Shown here in pieces: positions 1 through 11,857 of a stretch of DNA of 64,000 nt (the stretch's first letter is position 1; every line of letters starts with the position of its first letter). The position numbers and the translations under genes are program-made. This DNA comes from Primulina eburnea (lineage: Eukaryota; Streptophyta; Magnoliopsida; Lamiales; Gesneriaceae), in contig NC_133104.1 in the NCBI RefSeq assembly GCF_022965805.1, positions 21,526,912-21,590,911 of the forward strand, read 5' to 3'. The notes under the pieces are model-generated. The model had not been told where the DNA came from. It did no database searches and saw only the letters and a program-made list of their open reading frames with translations.

Positions 1-436
1 TATATACGTTTGTCATTCATAATAGCATGTTTCATGTCTTAGATTGATTATATGCATGTATACATGTTTATACTGGGATTTGTTCTCACCGGAGTTTCTG
101 GCTGTTGTTATGTCTGTATGTGTGCATAACAACAGGTGGGGCAAGATCTGGGTCATGCAGAGGATGAGAGACGGACATAGCGTGGTGATCTCGGGCAGAG
201 CAGAAGAATTAATAGTTTTACTAGTGCCTTGTACTATATTTACTTATTAGTTGTTGAGTAGAAATGGAACAAGACATGTTTACACTTTGTGTGTATATGG
301 TTATTGTAAAATAAATAAAGAACTTATGCTTGTTTAATTACATTTGAGTAAACGTAAAAGCGAAAAATTTGACCCACTTTTTATGTTAACGATCCATTGA
401 ATCCCAAGAAAAAGAATTAGAGCCCGGGTCATCACA
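1..436 (+). repeat. A 5' LTR, 3' part only
   Basis: This matches the end of the 3' LTR at 6870-7308 with a handful of substitutions. It ends in CA at 436, five bases before the primer site. An AATAAATAAAG stretch near 308-320 is a plausible poly(A) signal. The open frame at 44-250 recurs in the 3' LTR and is not a gene. Confidence 0.93.
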
Positions 437-441
437 ACAGG

Positions 442-453
442 TGGTATCAGAGC
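442..453 (+). other. Primer binding site of A (initiator Met-tRNA)
   Basis: TGGTATCAGAGC is complementary to the 3' end of plant initiator Met-tRNA and starts 5 bp after the LTR end. It primes minus-strand DNA synthesis. The leader from 454 to 688 has no convincing ORF. Confidence 0.93.
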
Positions 454-688
454 TGTAGGTTCTGTAGACTGAAATAGAGTAGAATGAGCGGGGTAGATCG
501 AGTCATCTTCCTTGCTTTTGTGTGCTAGCATGATTATTGCTTTCCTATTATGTGTTGTATTGTATCTAATGTGATTACCGCATGTAATTGACTGAATCAA
601 AACCGATTCTGGATCAGAGGTAAATGATCCGAGGAGGGCTGAGACAGTTTGTATAGACTATATACTAATCTGTTTAAATATCAGACTC

Positions 689-2266
689 ATGCCTCCTAGA
701 AGAGCAGCCGTTCCTTTACGACCCGTAGCACCAGAACAGGGTAGCACATCTGGTGATCCGATGGATGTCACTGCTACGCCTATGGAGACTCTATTAAAGC
801 GATTTCAGTCTTTCCGACCACCGACCTTAAAGGGTACAGAAAATGCAATTGATTGTGAAAGTTGGTTGGAGGATATCGAAATGTTATTCGAGTCTCTAGG
901 ATATAGCGATGAGAAACGAGTGAAACTCATTGGCCATCAACTGCAAGATGTGGCTAAGTATTGGTGGGTGAATATAAGGAAAGCACTAGAACAGCGTGGC
1001 ACTGAGGTTACATGGAAAGCATTCAAGACAGAGTTTTATCAGCGATTCTTTCCTGTATCCTACCGTAAAGATAAGGGCGCTGAATTTGCAAACCTGAGGC
1101 AAGGGCAACTGAACATTGAAGAGTATGTCGCTAAATTTTCTTCTTTGCTTCGCTTTGCACCTCACGTTTCAGGTAATGATGAAGCCGTAGCAGATCAGTT
1201 TATAAACGGCTTAAATCCAGATATCTTTACGTTGGTGAATACGGGAAGACCCGACAATTTTGCTGATGCATTGAATCGTGCCAAAGGAGCTGAAGCCGGA
1301 TTACTTAGGCAACGGAGTGTTCCGTATGTTGCTCCGAGTCCTAGACTGCCACTACCTCCCGTGCAATCTTCTCCCAGAATTGAAAGTGGTGGTAGCAGTA
1401 GTGGACGCAGAGATCAGCTGAAAGCAAAGGGCAAACAGTTTAAGAGGGCAGGGAGCAGCTCTTCGAGCTCCAGCGGGTCAAGACAGAGAGGTCCTGGCCA
1501 GAGTTTAGAGGTGACGAGTGGATATTGCGGTACTTGTGGAGGTAAGCATGCCACAGAACAATGTCAGGGTGTATTGGGTAAATGCAATATATGTAAGCAA
1601 CAGGGGCATTATGCCAAGGTCTGTCCTCAGAGAACTGGTGCATCGAGATTTCAGGGTGCAGGGTCTTCTGCATCAGTGACTCAGCCTGAGAGGCAAGCTT
1701 CATCCGTTCACTCCTTTCAGCCGTCACCTGCACAGACCCAGCCTCGAGCCAGAGGTGGTCATACTGGGAGTCAGCCGACCCGACAACAGGCTCAGGTGTT
1801 TGCGTTGACAGAGGAGCAAGCACAGGATGCCCCAGATGATGTCATAGCAGGTAACTGTTCTCTTTGCGGTTATCCTGCTTATATATTGATAGATACGGGT
1901 GCATCGCATACATTCATATCAGAACGATTTGCATTATCGCATTCATTGCCTGTTGAGTCTTTGTTAGATGTCGTGTCTATTACTTCTCCGTTAGGAAGTG
2001 GATTAATATCGGTGACTACGGTTAGACATTGCATCTTACAGTTTGAGGGTCATGAAATTGATCTAGATTGCATAGTACTTGGGCTAGCTGACTTTGACTG
2101 TATAGTGGGTATTGATATGTTAACAAAGTACAGAGCCACCGTGGATTGTTTTCACAAGATTGTCAGGTTCAGACCAGAAATGGCAGAGGAGTGGAAATTC
2201 TACGGTAAGGGTTCCAGATCTCGGATTCCCTTGATTTCGGCTTTGTCCATGAATAAATTATTGTAG
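689..2266 (+). pseudogene. A gag and protease part of the polyprotein, ends at a premature TAG
   Basis: Capsid/nucleocapsid and aspartic protease part of a fused gag-pol. It opens MPPRRAAVP, as do related elements B and F. The retrotransposon gag domain spans roughly residues 45-200. A Ser/Pro-rich linker follows, then two zinc knuckles: CX2CX3HX4C near 280-292 and CX2CX4HX4C near 299-312. The protease active site DTGAS lies near residue 402. The frame stops at TAG 2264-2266, where homologue F has a Gln codon (CAG), so this is probably a C-to-T change. Reading resumes in the same frame immediately afterwards. Confidence 0.93.
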
Positions 2267-3487
2267 AAAGGAGCAGATGGGTTCCTTGTGTATGCTGTAG
2301 ATGTACAAAAATCGAGCCCGACATTGGCAGATTTGTCAGTTGTACGGGAGTTTGCAGATGTATTTTCAGAGGAGATTCCGGGGTTACCTCCAGTGAGAGA
2401 GGTAGATTTTAGTATTGATTTGATTCCAGGTACCACTCCTATTTCGAGAGCTCCGTATAGGATGGCGCCGATAGAACTGAAGGAATTGAAAACACAGTTG
2501 GAAGATCTGCTAGCCAAGGGATATATCAGGCCTAGTGTATCTCCTTGGGGCGCTCCAGTGCTAGTTGTGCGAAAGAAAGATGGATCGATGCGGCTGTGTA
2601 TCGATTACAGGCAATTGAATAAGGCCACGATAAAGAATAAATACCCATTGCCGAGGATTGATGATTTATTTGATCAACTACAGGGATCGTCTGTATATTC
2701 CAAGATTGATTTACGATCCGGATATCATCAGCTTCGAGTTCGAGATGTAGACATACCGAAGACAGCATTTCGAACCAGGTATGGACATTACGAATTCATT
2801 GTTATGCCTTTTGGTTTGACAAATGCTCCGGCGGTATTCATGGGCTTATTGAATCAAATCTTTCAGAGGTATTTGGATGATTTTGTTATTGTCTTTATCG
2901 ATGATATTCTGGTGTATTCTAAGAACAGGAATGAGCATGCAGAACATCTTAGAATTGTGTTACAAACACTGAGAAATGAGAGATTGTATGCCAAATTGTC
3001 AAAGTGCGAATTTTGGTTGAACCGAGTTGTTTTTTTGGGACATATCATATCGGGAGATGGTATCTCCGTAGATCCGAGTAAAGTGGAAGCTGTGATTAGT
3101 TGGCCGAGACCGACTTCTGTACCTGAAATACGCAGTTTCATGGGTCTAGCGGGATACTATAGGCGATTCATCCAAGATTTCTCCCGTATTGCGAAGCCAA
3201 TTACACAATTGACACAGAAGAATGCACCATTCCTATGGTCTGAAGAGTGTGAGTCGAGCTTTCTGGAATTGAAGAAAAGGCTGACCAGCGCACCTGTCCT
3301 GATGATTCCTTCAGGTACAGGTAATTTTGTTGTATATTGTGATGCTTCTCACAGAGGTTTGGGATGTATTCTTATGCAGCGAGGTCATGTGATTGCATAT
3401 GCCTCAAGACAGTTGAAGACTCACGAGACTCGATATCCCATTCATGATCTTGAATTGGCCGCTATCGTATTTGCACTGAAGATTTGA
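2267..3487 (+). pseudogene. A reverse transcriptase and RNase H part, ends at a premature TGA
   Basis: Same frame as the preceding segment. The RT core starts with the conserved APYRMAP block near 2450, with YRQLNKAT near 2605 and catalytic FIDDILVYS near 2893-2920. The RNase H domain follows ([11 protein letters not shown] near 3333, [13 protein letters not shown] near 3448). The frame is cut by TGA 3485-3487, where relatives read Trp ([12 protein letters not shown]), a G-to-A transition. With the upstream TAG it splits an otherwise continuous frame of 1,512 codons including the stop. Confidence 0.93.
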
Positions 3488-5224
3488 CGCCATTATCTTT
3501 ATGGCGAGAAATTCGAGATCTATTCAGACCATAAAAGCTTAAAGTACTTGTTTTCTCAGTCGGAGTTGAATATGCGACAGCGTAGATGGCTTGATCTGTT
3601 AAAAGATTTTGATTGTGAGATTAAATATTATCCGGGAAAGTCGAATGCAGCAGCTGATGCCTTGAGTCGAAAGGTATGTGCCTTATCCTTATCGACGATA
3701 GGTGTTACAAAACTCGTGGAAAATTGCTGTTTTTCTGGATTAGAATTTGATACAGATAGGAAGCCACTACGACTTGCTGCTATCCAAGTTGAACCAAATT
3801 TGATCAGGAGAATAAAAGAAGCACAAAGAACAGATCAGAATGTACAGAAATCGATTCAAATGGTCCGAACAGGACATGTATCAGAATATCAGCTGCGTGA
3901 GCATGTGTTGTACGTAAATAACCGTCTTGTTGTGCCGGATGTTTCAGATTTGAGACATCAGATTATGTCTGAAGCACACTGTAGTCGGTTTAGTATTCAT
4001 CCTGGTGGCCGAAAGATGTACAATGATCTGAAGACACAGTTCTGGTGGAAGCAGATGAAGTCAGACATTGCGGAATTTGTATCTAAATGCTTGAATTGCC
4101 AACAAGTGAAGGCCGAGAGGAAGAAACCCGGAGGGTTACTTCAGAGTTTGTCTATTCCTGAATGGAAATGGGACCACATTTCCATGGATTTTGTGACGAA
4201 GTTACCCCGATCTTCTCGAGGCTGCGATGCGATTTGGGTCGTTATCGACCGACTGACCAAATCAGCTTGTTTCATTCCGTATAGAATGACTTACAGACAC
4301 GATCAGATGGCGGAGGTATATGTTCGAGAGGTAGTCAGGTTACATGGTGTGCCAAAGTCTATCGTATCAGATCGTGATCCACGATTTACTTCACACTTCT
4401 GGCACAGTTTACAGCAGGCTTTAGGTACGACATTACACCTGAGTACTGCTTACCATCCTCAGACAGACGGACAGTCAGAGCGGACTATCCAGACACTAGA
4501 GGATATGTTGAGAGCTGTAGTACTAGACTTTGGTACTAGTTGGCAAGATTCTTTACCTCTTTGTGAATTTTCGTACAATAATAGCTATCAGACGAGCATT
4601 GAGATGGCACCGTTTGAAGCTTTATATGGTAAGAAGTGCAGATCTCCGCTATACTGGGATGATATATCAGAAGTGCCAGAACTGGGTCTAGATATGATTC
4701 GTGATATTACTGAGAAGGTGAAAGTTATTCAGAAAAGAATGAAGACAGCACAGGATAGGCAAGCCAAGTACGCCAATATCAGACGTAGACCGTTGGTATT
4801 TGAACAAGGAGATAGAGTGTTTTTGAAAATTTCCCCATTCAGAGGCGTTGTCAGATTTGGCAAGCGTGGGAAATTGTCTCCTAGATACATTGGTCCTTAC
4901 GAGATTCTTGAAAAGATTGGCGATCGAGCTTATCGACTTGCTCTTCCTCCTTCTCTATATGGGATACATGACGTCTTTCATGTATCGATGTTGCGTAAAT
5001 ATATGCCAGATGTTTCTCATGTCATTCAACCTGACGAAGCAGAACTTGATCAGACTTTGAGCTATGTGGAACAACCCATACAGATTCTTGATCGAAAAGA
5101 AAAGAAGCTCAGAACGAAGATTATTCCACTTGTGAAAGTCCAATGGAGTCGTCATGGCATCGAGGAAGCGACGTGGGAGACAGAAGCAAATATGCGACAG
5201 AAACATCCCGAATTATTTACATGA
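3488..5224 (+). pseudogene. A RNase H end, integrase and chromodomain-like tail
   Basis: Same frame, uninterrupted to the true stop at 5222-5224. The end of RNase H ([12 protein letters not shown]) is followed by an HHCC zinc domain ([10 protein letters not shown], then [10 protein letters not shown], about 3980-4115). The DDE core follows, with Asp in SMDFVTKLP (about 4180), Asp in IVSDRDPRF (about 4365) and Glu in DGQSERTIQ (about 4470). The tail has the GPY motif (RYIGPYEIL, near 4885) and a chromodomain-like end ([14 protein letters not shown]). In chromoviruses this tail is thought to steer integration to heterochromatin. The two upstream stops would prevent its expression. Confidence 0.93.
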
Positions 5225-5283
5225 TGTAAGTAAATTTCAGTGTTGATTATATTACTTGTCATGTATGTTTAATAAATGCCTAC

Positions 5284-5321
5284 GATTTCGAGGACGAAAT
5301 CATTTCTTAGAGGAGGAGAAA
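5284..5321 (+). other. A pre-PPT hairpin (5284-5301) and polypurine tract (5309-5321)
   Basis: The PPT is a purine run ending directly at the LTR's first TG and primes plus-strand synthesis. Just upstream, GATTTCG-AGGA-CGAAATC forms a perfect 7 bp stem with a 4-base loop. Equivalent hairpins precede the PPT in B, C, F and K, with paired base changes. Confidence 0.85.
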
Positions 5322-5472
5322 TGTAAGGCTCGAGATTATTAGTCCACATTGACGTAACACTCTCAATATATGAGCATGCATGATATATATATAATGAGGA
5401 GTGTTAATTGAGATAAGAATAGGAAATACATGGACAAGAGGGGAAAATCTTCAAATTTGGACAGAACAGTTG

Positions 5473-5730
5473 GCGCATATGCGCGAAGAGAAGTGGCGCA
5501 TATGCGCGACATCTACAGTAGCATCGGTGCATATGCGCGGAAAGAAGTGGCGCATATGCGCGACACCTCCAGCAGCTATGGCGCATATGCGCGAGTTTAT
5601 TGGCGCATATGCGCGGTTCGTCCAGAAGCTTGGGCGCATATGCGCGGAAGGAATGGCGCATATGCGCGAGCTAGTAAATTGTGGAGACCGAGTCTCGCGC
5701 ATATGCGCGAGTGATTCCGCGCATATGCGC
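5473..5730 (+). repeat. Phased palindrome array GCGCATATGCGC in A U3 (10 copies)
   Basis: Copies start at 5473, 5496, 5527, 5550, 5581, 5603, 5634, 5656, 5697 and 5719. The third is GTGCATATGCGC and the rest are exact. Steps are 23, 31, 23, 31, 22, 31, 22, 41 and 22 bp, close to 2, 3 or 4 helical turns. It lies 47 bp upstream of the TATA region, where an enhancer or operator would sit. Function is inferred from position only. Confidence 0.95.
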
Positions 5731-5768
5731 GATACGTGTACTTCAAAGGATTTGCCATGTGTGTGTAG

Positions 5769-5788
5769 GCATGCAATATATATATAAA
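5769..5788 (+). promoter_or_regulatory. Putative A core promoter: GCATGC plus TATA
   Basis: GCATGC (5769-5774) is followed by TATATATATAAAA from 5777. It would drive genomic RNA synthesis from the LTR. The same GCATGC-TATA pair occurs after the arrays in B and D. Confidence 0.65.
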
Positions 5789-7963
5789 ATTGTACGAATT
5801 CCTTGCCATTTTATCAGCAAACCACCGAGAGAATTCAGAGAGAAGCTTCAAAGTTCTCCTTCACTTCAAATTGTGATTTTGTAAGATTTATACATCGAAA
5901 CTTAAATCCGATTGCGGTCTTGAACTCCCCTCCGTATTAGCTACAAGGTGATGTAAGTTTTACTCAGTTTCTAGATGATTTGAGATTGAGATGTTTGGGA
6001 AATTATAATATGATAGTTATATTGTGTTTTGGATGTATTGAACATGATATATTCACAAACGGATCAAAGAACGGATGTCATATGCTATTGTTGCGATTTT
6101 CTAGCATATTTAGAATTAAGTATGCAGATTTTCAATACTCTCTCATGCTTAGAATGATAATTAGGAGTTGAAAGTTATGAATTGTTGGTATATGTTGAGA
6201 ATGGAATTGACCGGTATCGAGGAATTACGTTGTTATGCCGTCAACTTGTATCAAGACTAGATATAGATGGTATAAATGTCTTGGTTGAGTTAGAATTGAT
6301 AAAATATGTATCCACATTGCCATTTCAGATTGATATCGGTAAGATTCGTCTTCGAGACTTCGACTACGACCGAGTTGGGCAACGAAAGGTATAAATCATG
6401 TTGTTTGGGAAGCCACAACTCAAATAAGACTTTATTTGAGTTTCCCAAACCAAAATCACATACTAGCATTGTTGTATTTGTTGAATCATGTTTATAAATT
6501 GTTTATAGAATTATATTCAAATGTTATAAAATGATTATGCTTTGATTATAGAATTGTATTAAGCATATGAGATTATTATGATATTCAGATATGAATATGA
6601 GCATGCTTTGTTTACAGACTGATAGGCATTGCATTTAAAATAGGAGAGTCGTTGACAGCCATTGTCAACTATCTGGATGTTCGGTGTATCTCAGCTTAGG
6701 AGCAGCCTCGACTCCTATTGCAGCCATAGATACAGCTCAGACCGAAGTCTAGGAATAAGACGTACAGTCACCCCGAGTGGGAGGGTAGGTGACAGCCATT
6801 GACGTCTTATTCACACGGGATCCCTAGAGTTATAGTCGAGTCGAGTCTAGACATGATTTGATTCGCATTGCATGTATATACGTTTGTCATTCATAATAGC
6901 ATGTTTCATGTTTAGATTGATTATATGCATGTATACATGTTTATACTGGGATTTGTTCTCACCGGAGTTTCCGGCTGTTGTTATGTCTGTATGTGTGCAT
7001 AACAACAGGTGGGGCAGGATCTGGGTCACGCAGAGGATGAGAGACGGACATAGCGTGGTGATCTCGGGCAGAGCAGAAGAATTAATAGTTTTACCAGTGC
7101 CTTGTACTATATTACTTATTAGTTGTTGAGTAGAAATGGAACAAGACATGTTTACACTTTGTGTGTATATGGTTATTGTAAAATAAATAAAGAACTTATG
7201 CTTGTTTAATTTCATTTGAGTAAACGTAAAAGCGAAAAATTTGACCCACTTTTTATGTTAACGATCCATTGAATCCCAAGAAAAAGAATTAGAGCCCGGG
7301 TCCCCACAAAAATCAATGTAATAAACTAAGTATGTGATTTAGGGAGACTCGAGTCAAACCACACTCGAGTTGTGCAATCCCAACACAACATTAATTTATA
7401 CCTTTCTTTCTGATATTCTGACTCGGTCGAAGTCTCGAACTCAAGCCTGTCAATACTCAATCTGACAAGACAATATCGAGGAGTATAATATCAATACATT
7501 ACTCCAATTAAATCTGTTTTGCACAATACTCAATCTAATTCAATATGGACGGCAAAACGGTATAATCTCAATATACCCAGCCATATCATATCAGTTAGAT
7601 ATCAATTCCAACATCCCATAGTCAATAACAACTCAATTCTGATATCAATTCTCAATCAACTCAACTCTAAAAATCATAACAATTTCATATGGTATTTGTT
7701 CCTCAGTCCGGTTTCGATTATACGATGTCTAACATGCCAGGAACATCATATATGAATCATATCAGATTCTGAAAATACCATAATTTCAGAACATGTTAAA
7801 ACGTAGCAAAACTTACGTCCAGTCGTAGCCTACATTGATAGGAACACCGTACCGCAGTCAGATTTAAAATCTAACGGACGGATTGATCACAAATCGAATT
7901 GAATGTAATTCCCTCCGGAAGCTCTCGTTCTTTCCTCTGAAATCTCTGAGGAAAGTTTGCATG

Positions 7964-7982
7964 TATATATATATATATATAT
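7964..7982 (-). promoter_or_regulatory. TA-repeat core promoter candidate of I
   Basis: An uninterrupted alternating TA tract lies 54 bp downstream, in LTR orientation, of the array end at 8036. This is the same distance as in A, B and D. Confidence 0.5.
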
Positions 7983-8035
7983 ACACCAACATTGCACAAT
8001 ACACCACATGTCGATTTTTCCTTCTGCATGTTTCG

Positions 8036-8139
8036 CGCTCGGGCGGTTAAAAATTACCGCTCGGGCGCGGAAGTCTCTGTCCCGATCCTCAACTGAACAT
8101 CTCCTGGCGCTCGGGCGGTAATATTCTACCGCTCGGGCG
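8036..8139 (-). repeat. Paired CGCTCGGGCG array in I (2 pairs)
   Basis: Words start at 8036, 8058, 8108 and 8130, giving steps of 22, 50 and 22. Within each pair they are separated by GGTTA/GGTAA-type and TTACC/TACC arms. The word is shared with element C. Confidence 0.9.
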
Positions 8140-8275
8140 CCACAAGTTCTGCCCGAAAATCACATAAATCATATGTGTTAACCAATTTGGTCTCGGAGCG
8201 GTCCAACTATACTCATATCCATTCATAATCAATAAATCATCTCAGATTACGGTAATCAAATTCTTGGGCATTACA

Positions 8276-9060
8276 AAGACTCTATAAGCTATACTAACTG
8301 ATGAGTATCCAAGAAATATTCCTTCTGCAGATTTATAATCAAACACTTTTAAATAATTTTTACCATTATCAAGAATAAAACATCTGCAGCCGAATATTTT
8401 GAAATAAGTAATTATACTTTTTCTTCCATGCCAGATCTCATATGGTGTTTTCATATGATTCTTATTAATCATTGATATGTTCTGAGTGTAACACGCAGTG
8501 TTTACTGCCTCTGCCCAAAATCTTTGAGAAATACCAGAATCAGCAAGAATTGTTCTAGCAGCTTCTTTAAGAGTCCGTCTCAGCTACACCATTTTGCTGA
8601 GGAGTTCTGGCTGTTGAGAGCTCATGCTTAATTCCAACATTTTCTAGGAAATTGAAAGAGTTTGATTGATGAATTCAGTTCCTCGATCAGATCCGATTCG
8701 ATCAATTCCAACTGATTTTTCATTTAAAAGTCTTTTGAAGAGCTTTATTAATTACGAAGCAGTATGGTCTTTAGATTTGAGAAAAATAACCCAAGTAAAT
8801 CTTGAAAAATCATCTACGACTACCAAGGTGTATTTCATTCCTCCTAAGCTCATGACTAGTATAGGACCAAAGATATCCATGTGCAACAGTTCTAATCATC
8901 GGGATGAAGATTTACAGCCCTTGTTTTTAAAAGAAGATCGTACTTGTTTACCATACTGACATGCTGGGCAAATTTTTTCTTTTGATCGGTTGAGATAATG
9001 CACTTGCATCTCCTGTCATATGTCGTGAACATCCACTGTCCAAATAACATATTGAGTTCT
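8276..9060 (-). pseudogene. H protease and integrase remnant (Ty1/copia)
   Basis: Translating the minus strand in several frames gives copia protease LDSGCSRHMTG (about 9015-9050), then pre-integrase CPACQYGKQV. Integrase core pieces VDDFSRFTW, IRSDRGTEF and RFWAEAVNTACY follow, then the C-terminal block KTPYEIWHGRK with FGCRCFILDNG near 8340-8450. Several stops and frameshifts break it. The stretch between protease and the CPACQ motif is shorter than usual. RT and RNase H are missing because I interrupts the gene at 8275. Confidence 0.85.
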
Positions 9061-9099
9061 TGTTTGTACCTATTACCTGCAATCACACACATAATATAA

Positions 9100-11093
9100 C
9101 TTGGTACCCATATCTATTAAGGTCCTGAGATGATTAGTCCCTTAGGAACCCACACTTGGATTAGTTTAATAGACTTTCTAGTAGCTGTATTCCAAATGGT
9201 TTTTCTCGGCTTCTGTGTGCTTGGTGTGTAGTGTACAGATGATACAATATGTGTTTTAGCTTTATTCAACTGATTGTTCAGTCTATATCTCTTCTGAACT
9301 GGCTTACAGTTATAGTAATTGAAATAACTATTCGAATAGTTCTTGTGAAACCTCTTTGATGACTGACTTTGTGAATCAGTTGTGAATTTTTGACTATAAC
9401 CAATCACATATCTTCTAGCCTTGTTCATATTCTCAGTAGGTTGCTGAATCAGTTTACTGGGCTCAATTTGTTCTTGTACCACTGCTGTTTTGACAAAGTG
9501 AATGTATTTCCCTTTGTCTATTTTTAGCTTTGGTTGAGTATCATTTGGATACATTTCTCCTTGAGTGTTGAACCCTAAACCAGTTTTATCATAAACTGAT
9601 TTTTATGAATTCTGCATCTCATTCAGTGCAGTAGATGACTTGTTCCAAGACAGAATGAGCTCAGTCTGTTTTGAGTTTTCAAGAATCAAATTCTGGATTA
9701 ATGACTGATTTTTGTTTCTCTCTGCTTTTAACTCAGCAATTTCCCTTTTTAGATTCAACCCATCAACTGATTCATCAGTTTTGGTTTTATTGTCTGTGGG
9801 ATCAGTTTTCTTTGCTTTGATTTTTTCAACTGATGATGCAAGCTTTTGAAACTTATTTACCATGTCATGTATTGTTAGAATGAGTTATTCTCGTGTGAAA
9901 TCAGTTGAGCTGAAATCAAATGCCTGTTGGCTAGATTATTCTTCTTCTGCATCATTAGCCATCAAGCACTTGACTTCCTCATCATCACTAGAGCGCATGA
10001 GCTTTCTGGTTCTGACTCCTCACTGTCCGTTTCTGCCCATTTAGATTTGTTCTCTTCAGCTAAGAGTACCTCATGTTTCTTTCTGAAGGACTTATTATCT
10101 TCCTTGGGTCTTCTTTTGTGCTTATATGATTTCTTTCTTCTATCAGTTGAGCCTTGACTGTCCTTCTTGGTTTTAGGACAATAAGCAATAAAGTAACCAG
10201 ATTTACCACAGTTTTAGCAGGCATTTGATTCATCTTTGGAGTTGTTCCTTTGGTATGGCTTCTGGAAGTTTCCTTGATTCTTTCTCATGAACCTTCCAAA
10301 TTTTTTGATGAACAATGACATAGCATCACTGCTCAAATGATCAGCAAATTTCTCGACTGAACTGATTGGTTCTATTCTGACAACAGCTAGAGCAGTTGTG
10401 GCTGCAGGGGTAGATGGTTCTCCTTCTCTGGTCTGCAGCTCAAATTCATAAGCCTTTAAATCAGCAAACAGATCATGAAGTTCAATCTGGTTCAGATCTT
10501 TGGACTCCCTCATTGCCATGGTCTTGACATCCCATTCCTTGGGAAGACCTCAACCTTCAGTGCAATCTCTTTGTTAGTATACACTTTTCCATGTGCATTT
10601 AACTCATTGATGATACAACTTACTCTTTCATCATACTCGTGCATTGATTCTCCTATTTTCATTTTGATGTTATCAAACTTTTGAACAACAACAGAAAGTT
10701 TACTTTCTTTGGTTTGATCATTTCCTTCACACAGCTGGATCAGCTTTTCTCATATTTCTTTGGCTGACTTACACATCTTTATTTGCTGAAGGTTACTTTG
10801 TCCAGCATTTTGTATAGAATGTCTTTTGTCACATTATCATGATTTGCTTTTCTTTTATCTTCAGTTGTCCATTCATCTCTGGGCTTTTCTATTCTTTGCG
10901 GTGCCCCTTCTGTTATGGCAATTGCTATATTTGTTTTTAGAATCTTCATGGGTCCATCAGTTATGACATACCACATGTCATCCTCTTGTGCAGCTAAATG
11001 AGCCTGCATTCTGATTTTCCAACCATCAAATTCTTCTCTGGAGAACATAAGAATTTTGTTGAATGAATTCATGCTAGCAAGTTTATAGATCAA
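9100..11093 (-). pseudogene. H gag remnant (SIRE-like)
   Basis: The start near 11093 gives a copia gag domain (EEFDGWKIRMQAHL). A second piece (10214-10519) ends at a TAA inside the zinc knuckle, where the metal-binding His is also Tyr (C-stop-N-C-GKSG-Y). Further on come a charged coiled-coil segment (9603-9863) and a decayed second zinc-finger region ending WVPKGLIISGP (9117-9554). The same layout, gag then knuckle then coiled coil then second finger, is seen in E. Multiple frameshifts make it non-functional. Confidence 0.83.
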
Positions 11094-11118
11094 AAGTATT
11101 CAAGAACAAGATTCAACC

Positions 11119-11130
11119 GCTCTGATACCA
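11119..11130 (-). other. Primer binding site of H
   Basis: The complement reads TGGTATCAGAGC, two bases from the LTR end at 11133. Confidence 0.9.
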
Positions 11131-11132
11131 CT

Positions 11133-11857
11133 TGATAGGATCGATTAACGTATCAAGAGTGTTTAGAAGGGGGTTGAATAAACACTCACAATTAAAACTG
11201 ATCTTTTCGAATTTTGAGTTCAGTTTGGTGACAAACTGATTCTCGGAATCTTGCTGGTCAATGAAAATCAGTTAAACTAAAGTAGTTGCGGAAAGTAATT
11301 GACTGAAAGATAGAATAGAAAACTGAAATAAAATACACAAGGATTGTTTCTGGATGTTCGAAGATTTCAATTACTCCTACGTCACCCCTTCTATCTCAAG
11401 GATAGAATTTCCACTAAAAGACCTTGATCGAATACAAGATTTGTACTGACCAACTTCAGTTTGGACTTATCACTGCCAAAAGCTGAAACTCTTAGTATTA
11501 CAAAATGTTCTCAGTGCGTAACTGATCTTAGCACTATCAAATTTAACAATTATTACAAAGTGCTAGTGAGCTCAAATTGTAGCCTTGACTGCTACGAATA
11601 AACCAAGAGTGAGCTAAGATTTTGGCAGAGTAACATCAAACTTTGATTAGAGTGATCTTTTTTCTTATTCAGCCGTTCTTCTGTCATATTTATAAGCTTC
11701 CCTTCCAACTGTAACTTGAGATATATTTGGATCTTTGTATCCGTTGATTGACACTTCATTATTCCTTGGTTATTGTTTGCTTAATTTATTGTAATGCGGC
11801 GTCTTAACTGCATTAGCCGAAATGCGTTGTTATAAGCTGTATTGATAAAGTTGCGGC
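11133..11857 (-). repeat. H 5' LTR, 3' portion
   Basis: Reverse-complement homologue of 62360-63057 in J. It includes a TATAAATA box at 11687-11694 and the U5 end CCTATCA. It is cut at 11857 by B and continues at 58463. Confidence 0.88.

Larger units (their letters stand above)
1..7308 (+). mobile_element. Element A: Ty3/gypsy chromovirus-type LTR retrotransposon, 5' end outside window
   Basis: The order is partial 5' LTR (1-436), Met-tRNA primer site (442-453), one gag-pol frame (689-5224), polypurine tract (5309-5321) and complete 3' LTR (5322-7308, TGTAAGG...CCACA). Domain order gag-PR-RT-RH-IN, a GPY motif in the integrase tail and a chromodomain-like C-terminus point to the plant chromovirus branch, probably the Tekay/Del group (inferred from layout, not from a tree). 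It sits inside LTR fragment I. Two in-frame stops make it non-autonomous as read. About 8 differences in the 436 bp of comparable LTR, counted by eye, suggest a moderately recent insertion. Confidence 0.95.
5322..7308 (+). repeat. A 3' LTR (1987 bp)
   Basis: Bounded by TGTAAGGCTCGAG and CCCCACA. It holds a palindrome array (5473-5730), a TATA region (5777-5788), and an AATAAATAAAG near 7180. The flank at 7309 resumes LTR fragment I, so A inserted there. Open frames inside the array and LTR are artefacts of the repeats. Confidence 0.95.
7309..8275 (-). repeat. Element I: LTR fragment (Ty3/gypsy type)
   Basis: Read on the minus strand it starts TGTAATGCCC at 8275, like the LTRs of B and D, and contains an array (8036-8139) and a (TA)n promoter tract. 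It interrupts H pol at 8275. Its other end is cut by A at 7308/7309 and continues outside the window, so it may be a solo LTR or the 5' LTR of a longer element. Confidence 0.85.

Noticed and set aside
5473..5730. CRISPR-like array
   Set aside because: Repeats are 12 bp and palindromic with two alternating short gaps, inside a plant LTR and without cas genes.
5401..5884. Overlapping open frames on both strands with repeated AHMR, ICA and YAR units
   Set aside because: They are all translations of the GCGCATATGCGC array. Frames are open on both strands because the word is palindromic, and they recur wherever the array does (13421-13909 and 57934-58435).
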